Below are positions 32,559 through 47,500 of a DNA stretch of 64,000 nucleotides, piece after piece. The notes beneath the pieces are model-generated. The model did not search any database, was not told the DNA's origin, and worked only from the letters and a program-made list of their open reading frames with translations. The stretch comes from Mactra quadrangularis (taxonomy: Eukaryota; Mollusca; Bivalvia; Venerida; Mactridae), in NCBI GenBank assembly GCA_025267735.1, contig CM046305.1, positions 35,981,108 to 36,045,107 of the forward strand, given 5' to 3'. The position numbers were made by a program, and so were the translations under genes. Each line of letters begins with the position of its first letter. The first letter of the stretch is position 1.

Positions 32559-35500
32559 ATGATGGGGGTAATTGACAATCTAAGAGAGACAAACAAAGGT
32601 CGGCTTTCATATGAAAGAGAATTTGATGAGACTAAAGTAAAGGTAAACCACTTCTCAGGGATAACAAAGTTGTTGCAATTTCGGATGTTTTTTTATTTCG
32701 GATACTCTTGTTTTATTGAATATATTAAGCGACTTTTGAGAAGTTGATTATGTCATTTGCTTTCAAATCTTATTTTTATTAATCATAGTTTATTATTTAT
32801 GAGTAGAGTTTGCCCAATATCAAGATTATTTACTTACAAGTTTAAGTGATTTTAAGATACCTACCCAGTTTCTTTTTCAACTTTCGTTTCATAGCTAAGG
32901 TAGTGATTGAGTGTATAACCTGTGAAACTGAAATTACCAAGAAATTGCAGCATTGTTACATTTTCATTAAAATGACAATTTTTGAACAACTGTTAAAAAT
33001 GACGAATAAATGCAAATGCTGTTAATGTATGTTTAATTACGGGTTTGAGGATTTTAGCTGAAGGAAACAAGTACTTAATAAAAATATAATTGTTACTCGA
33101 AAACTTGAACTCTTTTCATTAATGATGGTATCAAAAAATGTATGAATCTCTACTGGAAATCATTTTGTATCAATTTAAAGGTACGAAGGATACTGTTTTC
33201 ATTTTTAACAGCTCTTCACATGAAGTGGGAAGAGATCTCTTTCATGAATCATGTATCATAAGGCAAGCTTAAGGTCTTCAGCAAACTCGTGTGTAATCTG
33301 TAAATGAATGAGTCTGATCCAAAACTTTAATGCCCCTCCTGATGAAAATCAAAATGTTAAAAAAGCGGCTTATAAAATTTGGAAGCCAGAACTAACATAG
33401 GCCTGCATACATTTATCATTGGCATGACAGTCAACCTCCACAGCAGCCTGATGGCCTGAATACATGTATATAACAATTGGGATATGTTGGTTTTAAAAGA
33501 AAAGTAATTAATTATTATGCTGTAATCTTTTTTAGACATTATTGAAGGACTGTTCATCTCCCCCTGCTTTACATATATCTCCGAAGTTCTTGCAGAACTT
33601 ACAGAATTTATCTCTTGACAGTAATGAAGATAGTAAATCAACATGTTTATCTGAGGAGAAGAAATCGCAGCCACATTCTCCTGTGATACATACACCTCCA
33701 ACATCTAACACTAGGTAAGATTTGTTCCATATGTTCAACTATCCTGAAAGTTAGACAGAAACCTGTCAGGTATTTAGACTGAAAAATTTACTTCTTGGGA
33801 ATATATATTCTTGTTTCAGGATCAGGAAGGATGATTTTAGCGCTCCTGTCCTGTAGTTTATGTTATTGTGTTTTATGATGAAGAGCAAAGTTGGTCATGA
33901 ACAGAATCACACTTTCATCAAAATGAATTGATTAGGTGTTTGTGATTCATAAAGGAGTTGTCATTAGAATGGCGTCATCACAAAGAATTTTACTTGTGGC
34001 ATGTTAAACTTTATGTTATGATACTGAGTACAATGATATAATTTATGTCTAAACTATTTGTCTTACCCAATATGCTCAGTTGGTAAGCATTAGGCTTGCA
34101 ATCAGGAGGTTATGGTATTGATATGAATCCTTCATTGAGCACTTGATATTTTTTCTCTTCCAATTATGTTAATAGATCTATATAAATGTAATTGATACCA
34201 TTATTGTAACATTCTCGTACCCAGAGGCTATCAAGAATCTTGATTAAGAATCTTGATAACCTCTGGGTACAAGAATGCTATTGTAACAATATACATGTGA
34301 AATCTATTTTTGATGATTATATACAGGTCCACAGAAAATACAAAACATTTTCAGCTAAAACATAAAGTAGCTCTGTCAGAATTTGGTTCATCTAGACTTG
34401 CTGTGAAGAAATATGAGGACAATTTACTGGAACAAGCTAGGGTAAGAGACTGACATTTTTATTGGTATTACTTAACCATTAAGAAGTTAAGTTAACTCTT
34501 CACTGTATTTCCACTACAGTGGATCTGATGGTAACAATTTACCCATATCATGGATTGACATCTGAAGTGGAATAAACTTCTAAAATGGCAGCCTTCATCA
34601 ACTAAATTGAATAAGCTTTGATGATTGTGATATCTCTCAAATATTAAACAGAGGTGTAATGAAAATTGTGCTGACACTTAAGTCATAGCTAGGCCATCAT
34701 GTCATATTGGCTTTGGCTTCATGGGATCTGAATTAAATCATTGGACCAATTGAATTTATAATATTTCAGCTTGTCACAGTGCTGTAAAGTTCTGCTGTTA
34801 AGAATATCTTATGGTCTTATTAGTGGAATGATCTGATTTTATGGACCCTTTTCTTCTCTGATTAAGCATTTGTGACCTGTCAAACAATTATATTGTTTTG
34901 CAATAAGCAAGATATTATTTGTTACAGGGCTTTACTGTAGTTTATAAAAATTTGATGTCTATTTCAGAAAGCAGCTAAAGTACAAAAACAGAGAGAATTT
35001 GAAGAAGCAGGGAATAAATTTGAAAGAGAGGCGGAGCTTAGAGTACAAGAATTAGAACAGAAAGCTACATTTGATGTACTTAAAAGAATACAATCAATAG
35101 AACTACAAAATGAGTCACAGTAAGTCTTTATTATATTTTTCAACATAAAAGTTATACAATAAAAAAAAAGAAAATTTGTCATTAGTCAAAGACATAAAGT
35201 TAAATTTTGGTTTATAGCCTGCATCCTTTAATAGGTTTCTGATAAATAAAATATGTTTTAATTCATATAGCCATGATAATGTTGTATATGCCTGCTGCAG
35301 ACTGAAAGTATTATGCCAAATTCAAGTCAAACATCAAGTCACTTGATTTTCTTCAAATCTTGTCATTTAGTGTTGATTGTGAGGACAGCTTGAAATTGAT
35401 TGGAAATCAACCAACATTGCTGTGTTTTTATGGAATTCCATGCCAATATACTGTGACAAGTACTTTCTAGTAATCACTTTTGCTTTATATGATATCATAT

Positions 35501-38500
35501 TTTGTAACATTGTGACTCCATTTTTGACTTCACAAGTTATAACTTTTAAAAATATTTCTTGTATTTATAGAGCAGCAGAAATTGTTAAACAACATAAATT
35601 ATTGAAAGAAACACATGACCAAAGAAAACAGGTTTGTAAAATATATTTTTAATTTAATTCTTAGCGATACATGTGTATATCTTATGAATTTAGCCTTCAA
35701 TAAGAATAAAAATATGATTGGTCCAGGTAAAACTAGACAGAATATCAATAGTATAGTGAGACTAAAAAACAAAACGTGTTTTGGTAAACATTAAAAATGA
35801 GACAATTCATTTCAGGGGTAGGCAGTATTGAAAATAAAATTTGTGTAATTCATTTTAACAAAATTAGCATGGTTGATAAACCACCATGACTTGGTAAATC
35901 ATGCTTGTTATGGTAGAACACGTTCCATTACACCAACAATCATGTAATACCCAAGTCCAAAATATGTAAACAAACTGAGTCGTTTGTCTCAAATTATCCT
36001 AAACGAGCTATAGTTCATTGTATTGTTATTATAAGCAGTGTTGTTGTTTTTTTGTTCGAACTATAAATGTGATTGAAGTTTTATTCTCTGACACTTAAGA
36101 GCATCTCTCCCTCAGTTAGCTTAATTGGTGGAACTGACTTCAAATTCAGTGGTCTAGGGTTTGATTCCCTAGGTAGTCATAATTTATTATCTGCAGTCAT
36201 TTTCCCCTCTTCTTCTGTATCTGGCTTGGCAGATGTCAGCCACTAGCAAGGGCACATGCTAGGTACAATGTTAATAGCTAAGGTTTCAGAGATCTTCTTC
36301 GGAAAAAGTGAGTTGATGGACTGTTGACCATTATAGAAGTTAAATATAATAAATTACTTTATTTTAAAACTATTTTATTAACACAGATTCATGATGCTAG
36401 AATACAAGAAGCTGAACAAGCAAGAAGAAAACTGAGACAAGAAGAAATTAGAAGAAAGTAAGAATTGTTTATGACTTATGGTTATATTGAAAACTCACTG
36501 GTTTACAGTGATTTTATTGTAATGAAAATTTTAAATCAAAATGACGTCTTTTAGATGTTGTCTTAGAGGAGAAATGACTTCAAGTTGTATTTGTGTAAAA
36601 AATTATCTTTTAGAATGTAGAAAAAGCATGAACAAAACTGTATATTTATTCATTAGGAGTATGATCTTTTTTCAACTCAAGCTCAGAAATGATAATTTTA
36701 GCTCGACTTTACGAAGTAAATGGAGAACTCTTCTACTCGCCCTAGCGTCAGTGTCCACTTCAACGTCCACGGTTCTGATTTAATTTTTTTGTGCAGTAAA
36801 ATATTTTTTACTATAACTTTTTATTCTTGAGGTATCAACTTCAAACTTTAAATATATGTTCCTTATTATCAACCACATCTCACGTGACAAGGTTCTTAAC
36901 TCCAAATACATTTTTTTAGAATTATCCCACCTTGAACTTAGCGTTTTCTTTAAAAAATGCTTGTTTTTACTGCAACTGTTTTGTTTCTTTAGGTATTGAC
37001 TTTAAACTTTAAATATATGTTCCTTATTATCAACCACATCACATGTGACAAGGATCATAACTCTAAATACATTTTTTTCAGAATTATCCCCCCTTGATCT
37101 AAGAGTTTTCTTTAAAAAAATGTTCGTTTTTACTGCAACTTTTAGGTATTGACTTGAAACTTTAACTATATGTTCCTTATTATCACTCTCTTCTCATGTA
37201 ACATAGTTCATAACTCCAAATACATTTTTTTTTCAGAATTATCCCCCCTTGAACTGTTTTATTTCTTTAGATATTGACTTCAAACTTTAAATATATGTTC
37301 CTTATTATCAACCACATCTCATGTGACAAGGTTCATAACTCCAAATACATTTATTTTTTTCAAAATTGTCTCTGCTGAACTTAAAATTTTCTTTAAAAAA
37401 TATTTTTTTTTTATTTTAAATTTGTTAAGGTATCATTTTCAAATTTTAAAATATGTATGTTACTTATCATCAACCACATCTCATGTGACAAATACTTACT
37501 TAGTCGAGCATGCTGTCTCCTCTGACAGCTCTTGTTACTTGTGGCTATGCCATTCTTAAAACTATGTTTTCTGAGCTCTCTCAGTCAAATAAAAATTGAT
37601 CTTACATCATAGTGGGCGAATATCCTCTATGTATTCCGTATACTTGGTACTGTCTTATCCCATTCTGTCACTCTTTATTAGTTTTTTCAACTTAATCATA
37701 AATGTTACAATATTCACTATGGTACTTGAGTACTGAAAATTGTAAAAAAAAGATATATCCAGATTATCCAACAGATATTGAGTATTGAAATCAGCAGAGA
37801 TAACGTATGCCCTCAGTCATTGATAAAAACTTTTTTACTTTAATTGCCATTCCGACCAGTAACTTTTAAAAAATAGGCTAGCCCAGATAGAGTTTTACTG
37901 GCCCGAATTACAAATTTTATGTTGATGTTTTTTTCAACATTTTCTTGTAAAAGGGAAGTAACTCTTATGAGACGGTTCTAAATTTTTACTTGCCAATCAG
38001 GGGAACTGGAAAGGATTACTTTTGGCCCAAATTTCATTTACTCCCCTGAGCGAATGGGTGAGTGCTAATTTCAAAGACTGTGCACTATTGACAGTTGAAT
38101 AAAATTTACCAATACAATAATCAATACATACATGTTACCTTTACAGGGAACAAGAATATAAAGAAAGATTAGATAAGATTACTAAATGTGCAGCACAATT
38201 ATTAAGACTTAATACAAAAATACACGAGGAAGTAAATGCTTGTAAATATCAGAGTTATATATCAGAACCTGGGAAGAAATCCTTGACCTTGATAGAGAAA
38301 TATGTCACTAACATGGATACCTTGGTTAAACTATGTCAGGGAGGGGAGATAACTCTTGAAATGTGTGAACAATGTAAAACTATTCTAGAATCGGCGAGTG
38401 AAGCTTATGAACTTATAAAAAAGGAGTTAGGTATGTACTGAGGTTTTTTCTTTGGAGTGGTATTTTTTACTCAGTTAAATGAAGGGTTTTGAAATAGAAA

Positions 38501-41500
38501 AAAACTGTTTGCCGGTTATTTTGTTGCCAGTTGGTCTGCATTACCAAAAAATTATACATTGACAATGTAAACAAGAGCAAATTATGCAAAAACCATATAA
38601 CATGGGTTTAATTGTGCCTAATATGCACCACAATGTGGTACAAAGAATATGTACAGTTAGTTGTAGAAGGCATTAGAAAATTTTTAATATGGAGTGAAAG
38701 GTTTTCAACACTTTAGTTTAAGTTAAGGATCTTAAAATCTGAAAAGGGATTTTTTCTAAGTAAAATCTAGTGTAATCATGAAGTTCAGGAATTTCTGGGT
38801 TATGAAAATTTTAACAATGACCTATGGTAATGGTTATATAGTAAAGATGTTATATATATATTATAGAGAGAGCTATAAATGAAGGTAAAGAAGCAGAGAA
38901 AGAAAAACTATTAAAACAACAACAACAAGAGCAGGCAGCTGCTGCGGCTGAAGCCAATAAACAGGTAATATGATACAGTGATTATTCCAAAGCAGAATAG
39001 CAGGGCCCTAAACCCTGCCCTTTTTCTCTCCTCTTTGCCCTTTTTAGCCTCTTTCTATGCAGTTATAGTACATTTAAGACATTTACCCTCAGATATGCAC
39101 TGCCCCTTTTTTCTTCCTCCCTGCCCCTTTCTGAGTTCTGGAATAATCACTATGATGGTACTGGTAATCAGGGATGGGGTACTCATATTTGTACTCGAGT
39201 AATAAGAGTACAAGAACCACTTTTTCCAGTACTCACCTGTACTTATTACTAGGGAAAATAAATTGTATTTATACTTGTACTTACTCAAGTACAGAACTAG
39301 CAATACTCGATACTCATAAGCCAATAAACAGGTAATATAATAATACTGGTTGTAGGTTTATTATGGGGATCCTGTTGCAGTTACCTACTCTCACAGAGAT
39401 GGTCTGATTTGGGCTGTGTAGGGAAATAACACTTTCCTGGTAGCATGATGAAAATTTTTTATCAGTGTTTGGATGTATTAAAGCTATCTGACAACCAGCT
39501 ATACCTAGTTTTTTATTTTATTTTAAGCATCAGTAAATTTATTTTTATGGCACATTCATAATATTTAAAAGTCATTTGACTAAAAAACACTTCTTTGTAT
39601 TTGATAACTATCATTTCAAAAAATGTATGGTCTATTCTACACTGGGGTCCAAAAGTTTCTTTACATATTTTAAATTTTGATATTATTAGGAAAACTTCGA
39701 TATACATAAAATGTCGCTAATAGTTTCACAACAAAGTGCAGTTTGCCATGAATTGTCAAAAAGTTCTTTAATACATTAAAATTATTCAAATATACAATAG
39801 ACATGTAAAACAAAATGTGTCAGCAATATTTTTGCAATAAAAAACTAGAATGTAAATATGAAAAAATACATGTGTAAAGAAACTTTTGGATCCCAGCGTA
39901 TAGCTTTATACCCTTTAAAGGTCCATTCACAAATGAGTTGTAGTCATAAAATTTGCACTCATTTAAAGAAATTCTATTTTGGCATCAAGCCTCGGACTCA
40001 AGATACATCCATGTATGTTATAAGATTTAGTCATCTATACTATATTTATTTATGAAGTTACCTGTATTATATTTATAGAAACCAGTCGGAGTAGCTACAG
40101 GGACATCATTAGGTACCTCTACACCAGTTGTAACAAATACCAATCTTACTGATCTTGCTGGAGCTACAGGTAGGTGTTATATCATAGTGACTTATTCAGT
40201 CGTGCATAATTACAATAACTGATAGGTAGGCTACAGAACTGTCATTTGTGAAACTGGCCTTCTAAGCCCAGTGCAGCTGAAATACAGAAAATGTATTAAT
40301 GAATGGCTCTGTAAATTCCCTGGTTAAAGTTCAAATTTCCTGGTTGTAATTCTTCAATTTTCAAAAAATATAGATAATTATAAAATATAATCCAAACTTT
40401 CGCAAAATTTGGTCATCAAACAACGGCGCAATACGAATTTTAACCCTTGGGTGTAACACACCTGCACTAAGTTATGCATGAGTTATCGTTCGTGACCGGA
40501 ATCGGTATGACGTCATCGTAGTCCTACATCCTGAAAGCGGTTATTAGAAACACAGGTGCAAGAGACTATGTTTCCTAATTATAGAATATATAGAGAAGAT
40601 ATAGATCGATTTTCTTCAAATAAAAAAGTATTTTATGTAGAATAATCCTTTCTAGATCGAACAGCGAAAGAATTTTGACGATCGCGCATTATTTGTGAAG
40701 GTGGTGATTATGACCGTTAAACAGGTGTTTGAGACTTTTTTGAGAGTATTAGTATATATTATAGTAAGGAAAATTTGTGTCTTGTGCTTGTAATTAGAAA
40801 TAGATGCTAATTAAATAATTGCTATTTACAACTAAGTTTGTAATTCTTTCATGATATCAATTTAAGTAAATTTGAAGTATTAGTTCGGAGCCCATATTCT
40901 TATGAAAATGAGAATTTATTACTTACAGTTGATCATGCTGTTTCAGATTTCTTCAGCACCAGTCTGAATTATTATCACAGAATGTTAAAACATTAATTCC
41001 AATGCAACTTATGTTTTAAAAAACTTTAAACTGTAATGGTTTATAAGAATTTCATCTTAGTTCGTGGGACTGCACTCGTTATGGTTTCAAAATAGATTAA
41101 GATACATGTAACTTGATCAAAACGACCACAACTCGGCGACGAAGTAAATAATTTCATATCGTATCTCTATCGTGTTTTGAATAGTTCTTAATAATTCCCT
41201 TTGTTGTATTTAGATGCTTTTCCGTATTTCCCTATGAGAATTTAAGTTTCAATAAAATCACAAACTTCTCCTTGGTAAATTCAACTGTTCATATATTTGT
41301 CTAACAAACTAGTAAAAAATAGATAAATTAGCGCAAATTGACTTCCGTGAAAAACAATATCAACTCCGATTCAAAATATTATCAAACATAATTATTCAGA
41401 CCAATATTAACTATAATTAATAAGTATATAATTTGCGACAGCCTTTTGACATGTCATGTGTAACTAATGCAATTCGTTGGCGGTGCAATCTTAGTCTATA

Positions 41501-44500
41501 TTAAGGACCCCAATATATAGAGGCTCACCGCGGGACTTTTTTGTCATCTTGTATGAATTTTATTGTTCCCCGTGGGGAACCTCACAAACTTAATTAACAT
41601 ATTTAAAGTTAGGGGTACATCAAAATATTTTATCAATTACTCTTGTGTGACATCAAATTATTGATGTTATTGGGTATGTTTCCATGGACACAGACTCTCA
41701 AATCCTAACACATGTTGGCTATCACTCTGCCGTCGACATTAATATACAATGTACGTACCACACCCTCAGTCAATTTCAACATTGTCTAACAGCCGTCATG
41801 CTGTGAATTCAAAAGAAATTTTTAATCCGCTGACATATGTTACGCGATTTATTGGAGATAAGGTAAATGTTAGCAGATGACCGTTCAGGCGCTCAAGTTC
41901 ATATTACGCATTAAAATATTTATTTGTGCAAAATAGCGAGGATTAGAATGCCGATCTCGTCATTTGATATAATCGCACAACCAGCGATATAAAGATATAA
42001 ATATTTTAATGTTTAATCAATTTTCATTTCCATGATTTTTAGATGCGATTTTTAGATAAATTAATTTTTATAATTATTTTCAAACTAATATTTACTGCAC
42101 CCAACATTATGAAACAATTTGAGTAGTATTTTCTGCACAACATTGCTGTCACCTGATTTTCCTTTTTTCACCTTTGGTTGCTTGAGAAAAAAACACGAGG
42201 TACAATATTTTCTTTTCAAAAAGGAAATTAAATAGCGCTTTCCGCACGAAGATAATATTTTTGGCAAGTATCTGTCAAATATGACGAAATCATAACTTTA
42301 CGTAGTCTAAGTTATTTCTGCCGAGTTTTTTCAATCTTTTTTCCAATTTCACTTGGTCATCATATGGAAATAAAAAAAACGCGCTTGCTCTTTACCAGTT
42401 TCAGACTCATTCAATGTAATGACATATTCATTTAATTTCTTTTTGAACCTTTTTTCACGCGAATAAAAAGTACATAACAAAAAAACTACTTCATATCTAA
42501 TTGTCGATGGATGCAATCAAATATAAAACAGCGCTTTATATCAATATAGCCTAGTTATTAAACTGGTTTATATAAGATTAAAAATTCATGTAGGAAATGT
42601 AATTATTAATAACAAAAATGCAAATTTAATTTCAAAATGTTTTTGTGACTGATTAATTGACAGGCATGTATATATTACAATCCATTGACTGTTACAACAG
42701 GTTTTAATCGATAGGACTACGATGACGTCACACACGGTAGATAAGCGATGCTGTAATATCGTCTAAATTGATACAGGTTTAAATCAGGGTTAAATGTCTC
42801 CATATATACATTGTTTACATGCGTTAAGCGTGAGTGTATGCTTAGATACAATAGAAATACGTTATATTTTGATGTTTAATCGTTTTTTGTGTCCATCGAT
42901 AAATTTGACCTTTAATGTGCAAAAATGACAAAATGTTTTGCGACAGATCCTTTGATATCAGGATAGGACCCATGATGTTCTTAACTAATTCCAGAGACGC
43001 AAAACAATTTGGCTAGAGTAAAAACCTCGTCAGTATTATACAATTTTATATTTTAAGGTGGTCAATCGCTATCATATTTTATATTTTAAGGTGGTCAATC
43101 ATTGTGTGTTGATATTGAAGCGTTCAGACATTATACAGAACTGCAGGAGAAACTAAAACTTGTAGAACAAACAACTGCTGTTTTAGCTTCTACTCCACAG
43201 GTAAGTCTAGATAATGAACCTAATTTGGAACTCAAGTTTGTGGGGCTCTCCATCCATAGGCAGGCAGTACAAACAAAGTTATTATGAAATATGGATTAAT
43301 TCCTATTGTTTTTTTGCACACATATTTTCATTATGATGGTGAAAGTTAGTTAGTACTGCTGGGTAAAACCCAGATATTTGAATTCCGGATATAGTCTATT
43401 TTTATAGTTAAAGGATTCCCGGAAGGAGCATACTTTTGTGGAGCTTGTTCATGAAATTATTTCTATGGCCATTCACCCTCCTACCAGTTATTCTTAATCA
43501 TGTAGGGCACCTGTCAGTCACTGAAGTTAGTATGTGCCTAGTAGTTGGTTAACAGCTAAACCCAGAGATTTAGCCTTTCCAGGAACAGTGAGTAGGTTGA
43601 CTAACCGCCATGATATGACCTATACAATGTGTTGCTATTGGGTTAAACCTGACAAAAAAAGAAGTAGGAATACTTAAGCATGCTGTCTATAGACTACTCT
43701 TGTCTTGTATGTTTTATGCCTTCTACTCTGTGGACCTCTTAATTGTTTTGAGGGATTGTCTGATTTATGATGATGTATAGTAAAAGGGTATGATTATCAG
43801 CTAGCCTGACTATATGACTTTGTAGTTTTCACTAGCTTGAATCAATTTTCTCTAGCCCCAGCTTTGTGCTATTGGGTTATGGAGATGAATGTTTACCTCA
43901 ATCAGATTTTTGTTGATGATAATAACTAATGATTAACTTCAGCCTCTGTAAGCAAAAAACTGATTTATGGTATAATTCCAGGGCTGAACGGAACACCATT
44001 GTGACTCCATTTGAAAACAAAGTGAGTTACCATAGTGTTTTGTTCAGTTCTTGAATTTTTGAGACATTATTTCCATTTTGCTGATTAATTAAGTATACAA
44101 ATGTTTGTTCTTTGCTTACATAAAGTTTTCTCTTGGGGGCCCATTAAATATTTTCAGTTTGCAGATTTTAGGGGTTTTAAGGGATCAGCAATTTAACATA
44201 ATTTTTTTATGAGTGTATTTTATCTATTTTAAGTTGAAGAAATACAAGTTTGATCTGCAGAAAGCTGTTAACACACCAATCAATGCTATATCACCAGTCA
44301 GTGGGGATCATCTACGTGATAAATTAAAACGTCTGCTAACTCTGTTGTCAGGACAACAGGTAGAGGTCACTGGAGGTACGGTTTCCATCAAACAACATCC
44401 ACAAGGTGGCGTTTTCTCTAAGTATTTAATCGCCAAAATGATAGTGGTAAGTTGAAATGATATTAGGCTCTGCATATATAAACTGAAGTGGATTTGTGCT

Positions 44501-47500
44501 ATGATTTTTCTATGGTTTTTGTTAAGAACTTGTTAATGGGTATGGTATTGCAGCCTAAAGCTTGTCTTGGTTTTGGTGTGTAATCAGAATATTTTATATT
44601 AAGGCAAAAGTTAATATTTGCCATACTTTTAGTCGTATTATGGCAGTCAGGCTTTTTAATCCCAGTACCTGGAAAAGTACAGTCCTCTCTATTGGCTAAC
44701 AACTGGCCAATCTGATTCAGAAGTAGACAGGAAATGGCCGTTGAAAATATTTCATGACTTAATTACATGAGGCTACATATGTCTTACCTGGAAATGGAAC
44801 ATATTGATATCTGGATTCCTCGTCAAACATACTACTATCTGAAATAATTGTGTAAGATACATTATTACTGCAATGAAAGCATTTTCCTAATTTAATCATA
44901 GTTGAAATTATGGAAGAGTGTTTGTAAAAGAAGTTTCATCAACTGTCATGATTCCAGTATCCACATCAGGGCCAAAACTAAATTTTTGGATGAAGCCAAA
45001 AAAAAGCCTGCTTCCCCTAACGAAACTTAACCCCTTTTTGTCAGTTGGGTCTTGAAATTCCTCTAGAAAATGGCTTAGGCCCCTTTCCCTAAAAATTGTG
45101 TTTTGTCGCTGCACAGCTCATTGACCAGTTCAACATGTTTTAATATTTCAGAAAAAAGGTGACGAGCAAGTATCATCTAAACATGAATCGGCATTTGCTA
45201 TAGGAATGGTAGCAGCTGGATTATGGAGAGAAGTTCCTGATATTGGTGATCTGTTATTAGCACACTTCCATACACAATGTCCATATCTAGTACCTTACTA
45301 CGTACCTAGACAAGAAGGACAGAGTGATGAAGACTATTTTAAGTAAGTATTACTTGATAAAAAAAAAAACATGGTCCGATCTTAGATTCCAACCCTTTAT
45401 CTCTCTAGTCATGAGGGAACTCACTACATTGTTGCCATACAAGCTAGCTTGAAGTCAAGGCAGTACAAGCAACCTATCACATCTCTGCCACATAAGTAAA
45501 AAATAGTGTACACTTTTTTGGCTTTAAATGAATAAAACATTGAAGATAAGATTTGTCTATATCTGTTGCCTCTCTGAATAAAGTTGTAAGTAATATTATT
45601 TCAGTCTACTTATAAGGATATTAAAGTGGTTGCTGGACAGGTTATTATACCCCCGCTTCGAAGAAGAGGGGGGTATACTGTTTTACCCTTGTCCGTCCGT
45701 CCGTCCGTTACAAAATTTCCGTCGCAGTTTTCTCAGCAACTATAACATACAGAAGCCTAATATTTTGCATATTGCTTCATCCCATAGTCCCATGTGGTGT
45801 AAAGCGATTTCATGCTCCTTGCTCATCTACCTTCTGTTTGTTGCATATTTTTAGATTTTTGCGGGGGTATCACTAGTGAGCATTAGCTCACAGATTTACT
45901 TGTTTTACCTGCATTCTCAAAATATAATTTGTAGTATTATGGTTGCCAAAAAGAAATTTTTAGTTGCCCCAACTAAAAAGGTTTTCCTGGACAACTGGAC
46001 ACAAACTAATTTTGTAGACTGTTTTAGCTCCCATTTCTAATATACTTGATCGGAAGCTTCCATTTTGGCATGTTATGGAGAAAATAAAGTGTTGGTTTGG
46101 GTACCTTTTTTGGAAAAAGAAAACACAGTAAAGAGAAACAGACACAATTATCAAATCAATACTGTTTTTAATCATGTAAGCTATTATAGAAAACACCAAC
46201 AAGCACCAAAAGAAAACTGTTTAAATAATACAAGCTGATTTTTTATAATATTAATAAATGCACATAATGATTATTATAATATATAATACATACATAAATA
46301 ATGAAAAAAATAAATGACATATACCCTGGCAAGACAAAACAAAGAAGTACTTTGTACATATGTATTGGCAAGGCAAACCAGCATACATTGCATGGATGAA
46401 TTGGCTTACAAAACAAGTACAATACTTGTATATATAGGCAAGGCAAAACAAGTACAATGTACATGTATTCTGGCAAGACAAAATAGTGAAAGTACAATGC
46501 ATATTTTTACTGGCAAGACAAAAAATATATTACATTGATTAAAATACAATCAACAAAAAATAATATCAACTGGTTATTACACAAGGAAATATTGCATGTA
46601 TCATGAAAGTTCATTTTTTACAATAGTTTGAGAATATCATTTGGTAAAATGGTAATTTTTTAAAATATGTAAAATTAAAGTGTGGAATATTTTACTAGAA
46701 AGGATTACACTTAAAAAGAACGTTAAAATTTGTTTTGTTTCAAATTTTAATCCTTTTTTTCATATAATCTAAAAGCTGCTTCCTTATTTACAGATTATAG
46801 CATAAATATCAACTTTTATATAACTATTCAAATAAATTAATGATAAATATTGTGTTATTTTTGATTGATCAATAAATTAATTTTTTTCATCACTAGTATG
46901 GATGATTTGACTAGAAGGAGATTATACTTTATTAAAGATTGTCCAACCCGGGTCGATAGCACAGTTGGTAGCGCCTCGAGTTTTAGAATCTCATGTCTCT
47001 AAAGGGGTACAGGTTTGAATCCCACCCGGGGAGGTTATATCCTTCCATGAAAATTTGACAATAATGTCAATTTTCCTCCCTTGATAAGATAATATGGAGA
47101 AGTTTCCGGTCTTGTGGAAGGGTAGGTGAGTACTGGTTAAAGAGGGTCTAGGAAGGAAAGATAGGTTAGGTCACTGGACGCCATGAAATGACCTAAATTG
47201 AGTTGACACAGCATTAAACCCAGTAAAAATAAATAAATAAATAAAGATTGTCAACCTTTTCTTAATATGTTCAACTGAAATAAAAATTACTTTACTTATT
47301 GATGGACAAGTTATAAAAAAATAAATATTTCTATTATTTTTCCAGATCTAGAGGTTACAAGTACGAAGGTGGAGCGGTAGAAAAACATGATAAATTTTTA
47401 AAGAGAATGTCAGGATTAATGAGACTATATTTCTCTATAATGGTATCGTCACCTCCAAGGGGAGACCACCCTCATGGTATACAGCATGCATGGACGTACA

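Noticed and set aside
46243..46538. Cys-rich open frames on both strands
   Set aside because: Three overlapping frames arise from the degenerate ~40-base minisatellite; no signal peptide plus conserved Cys spacing can be argued.
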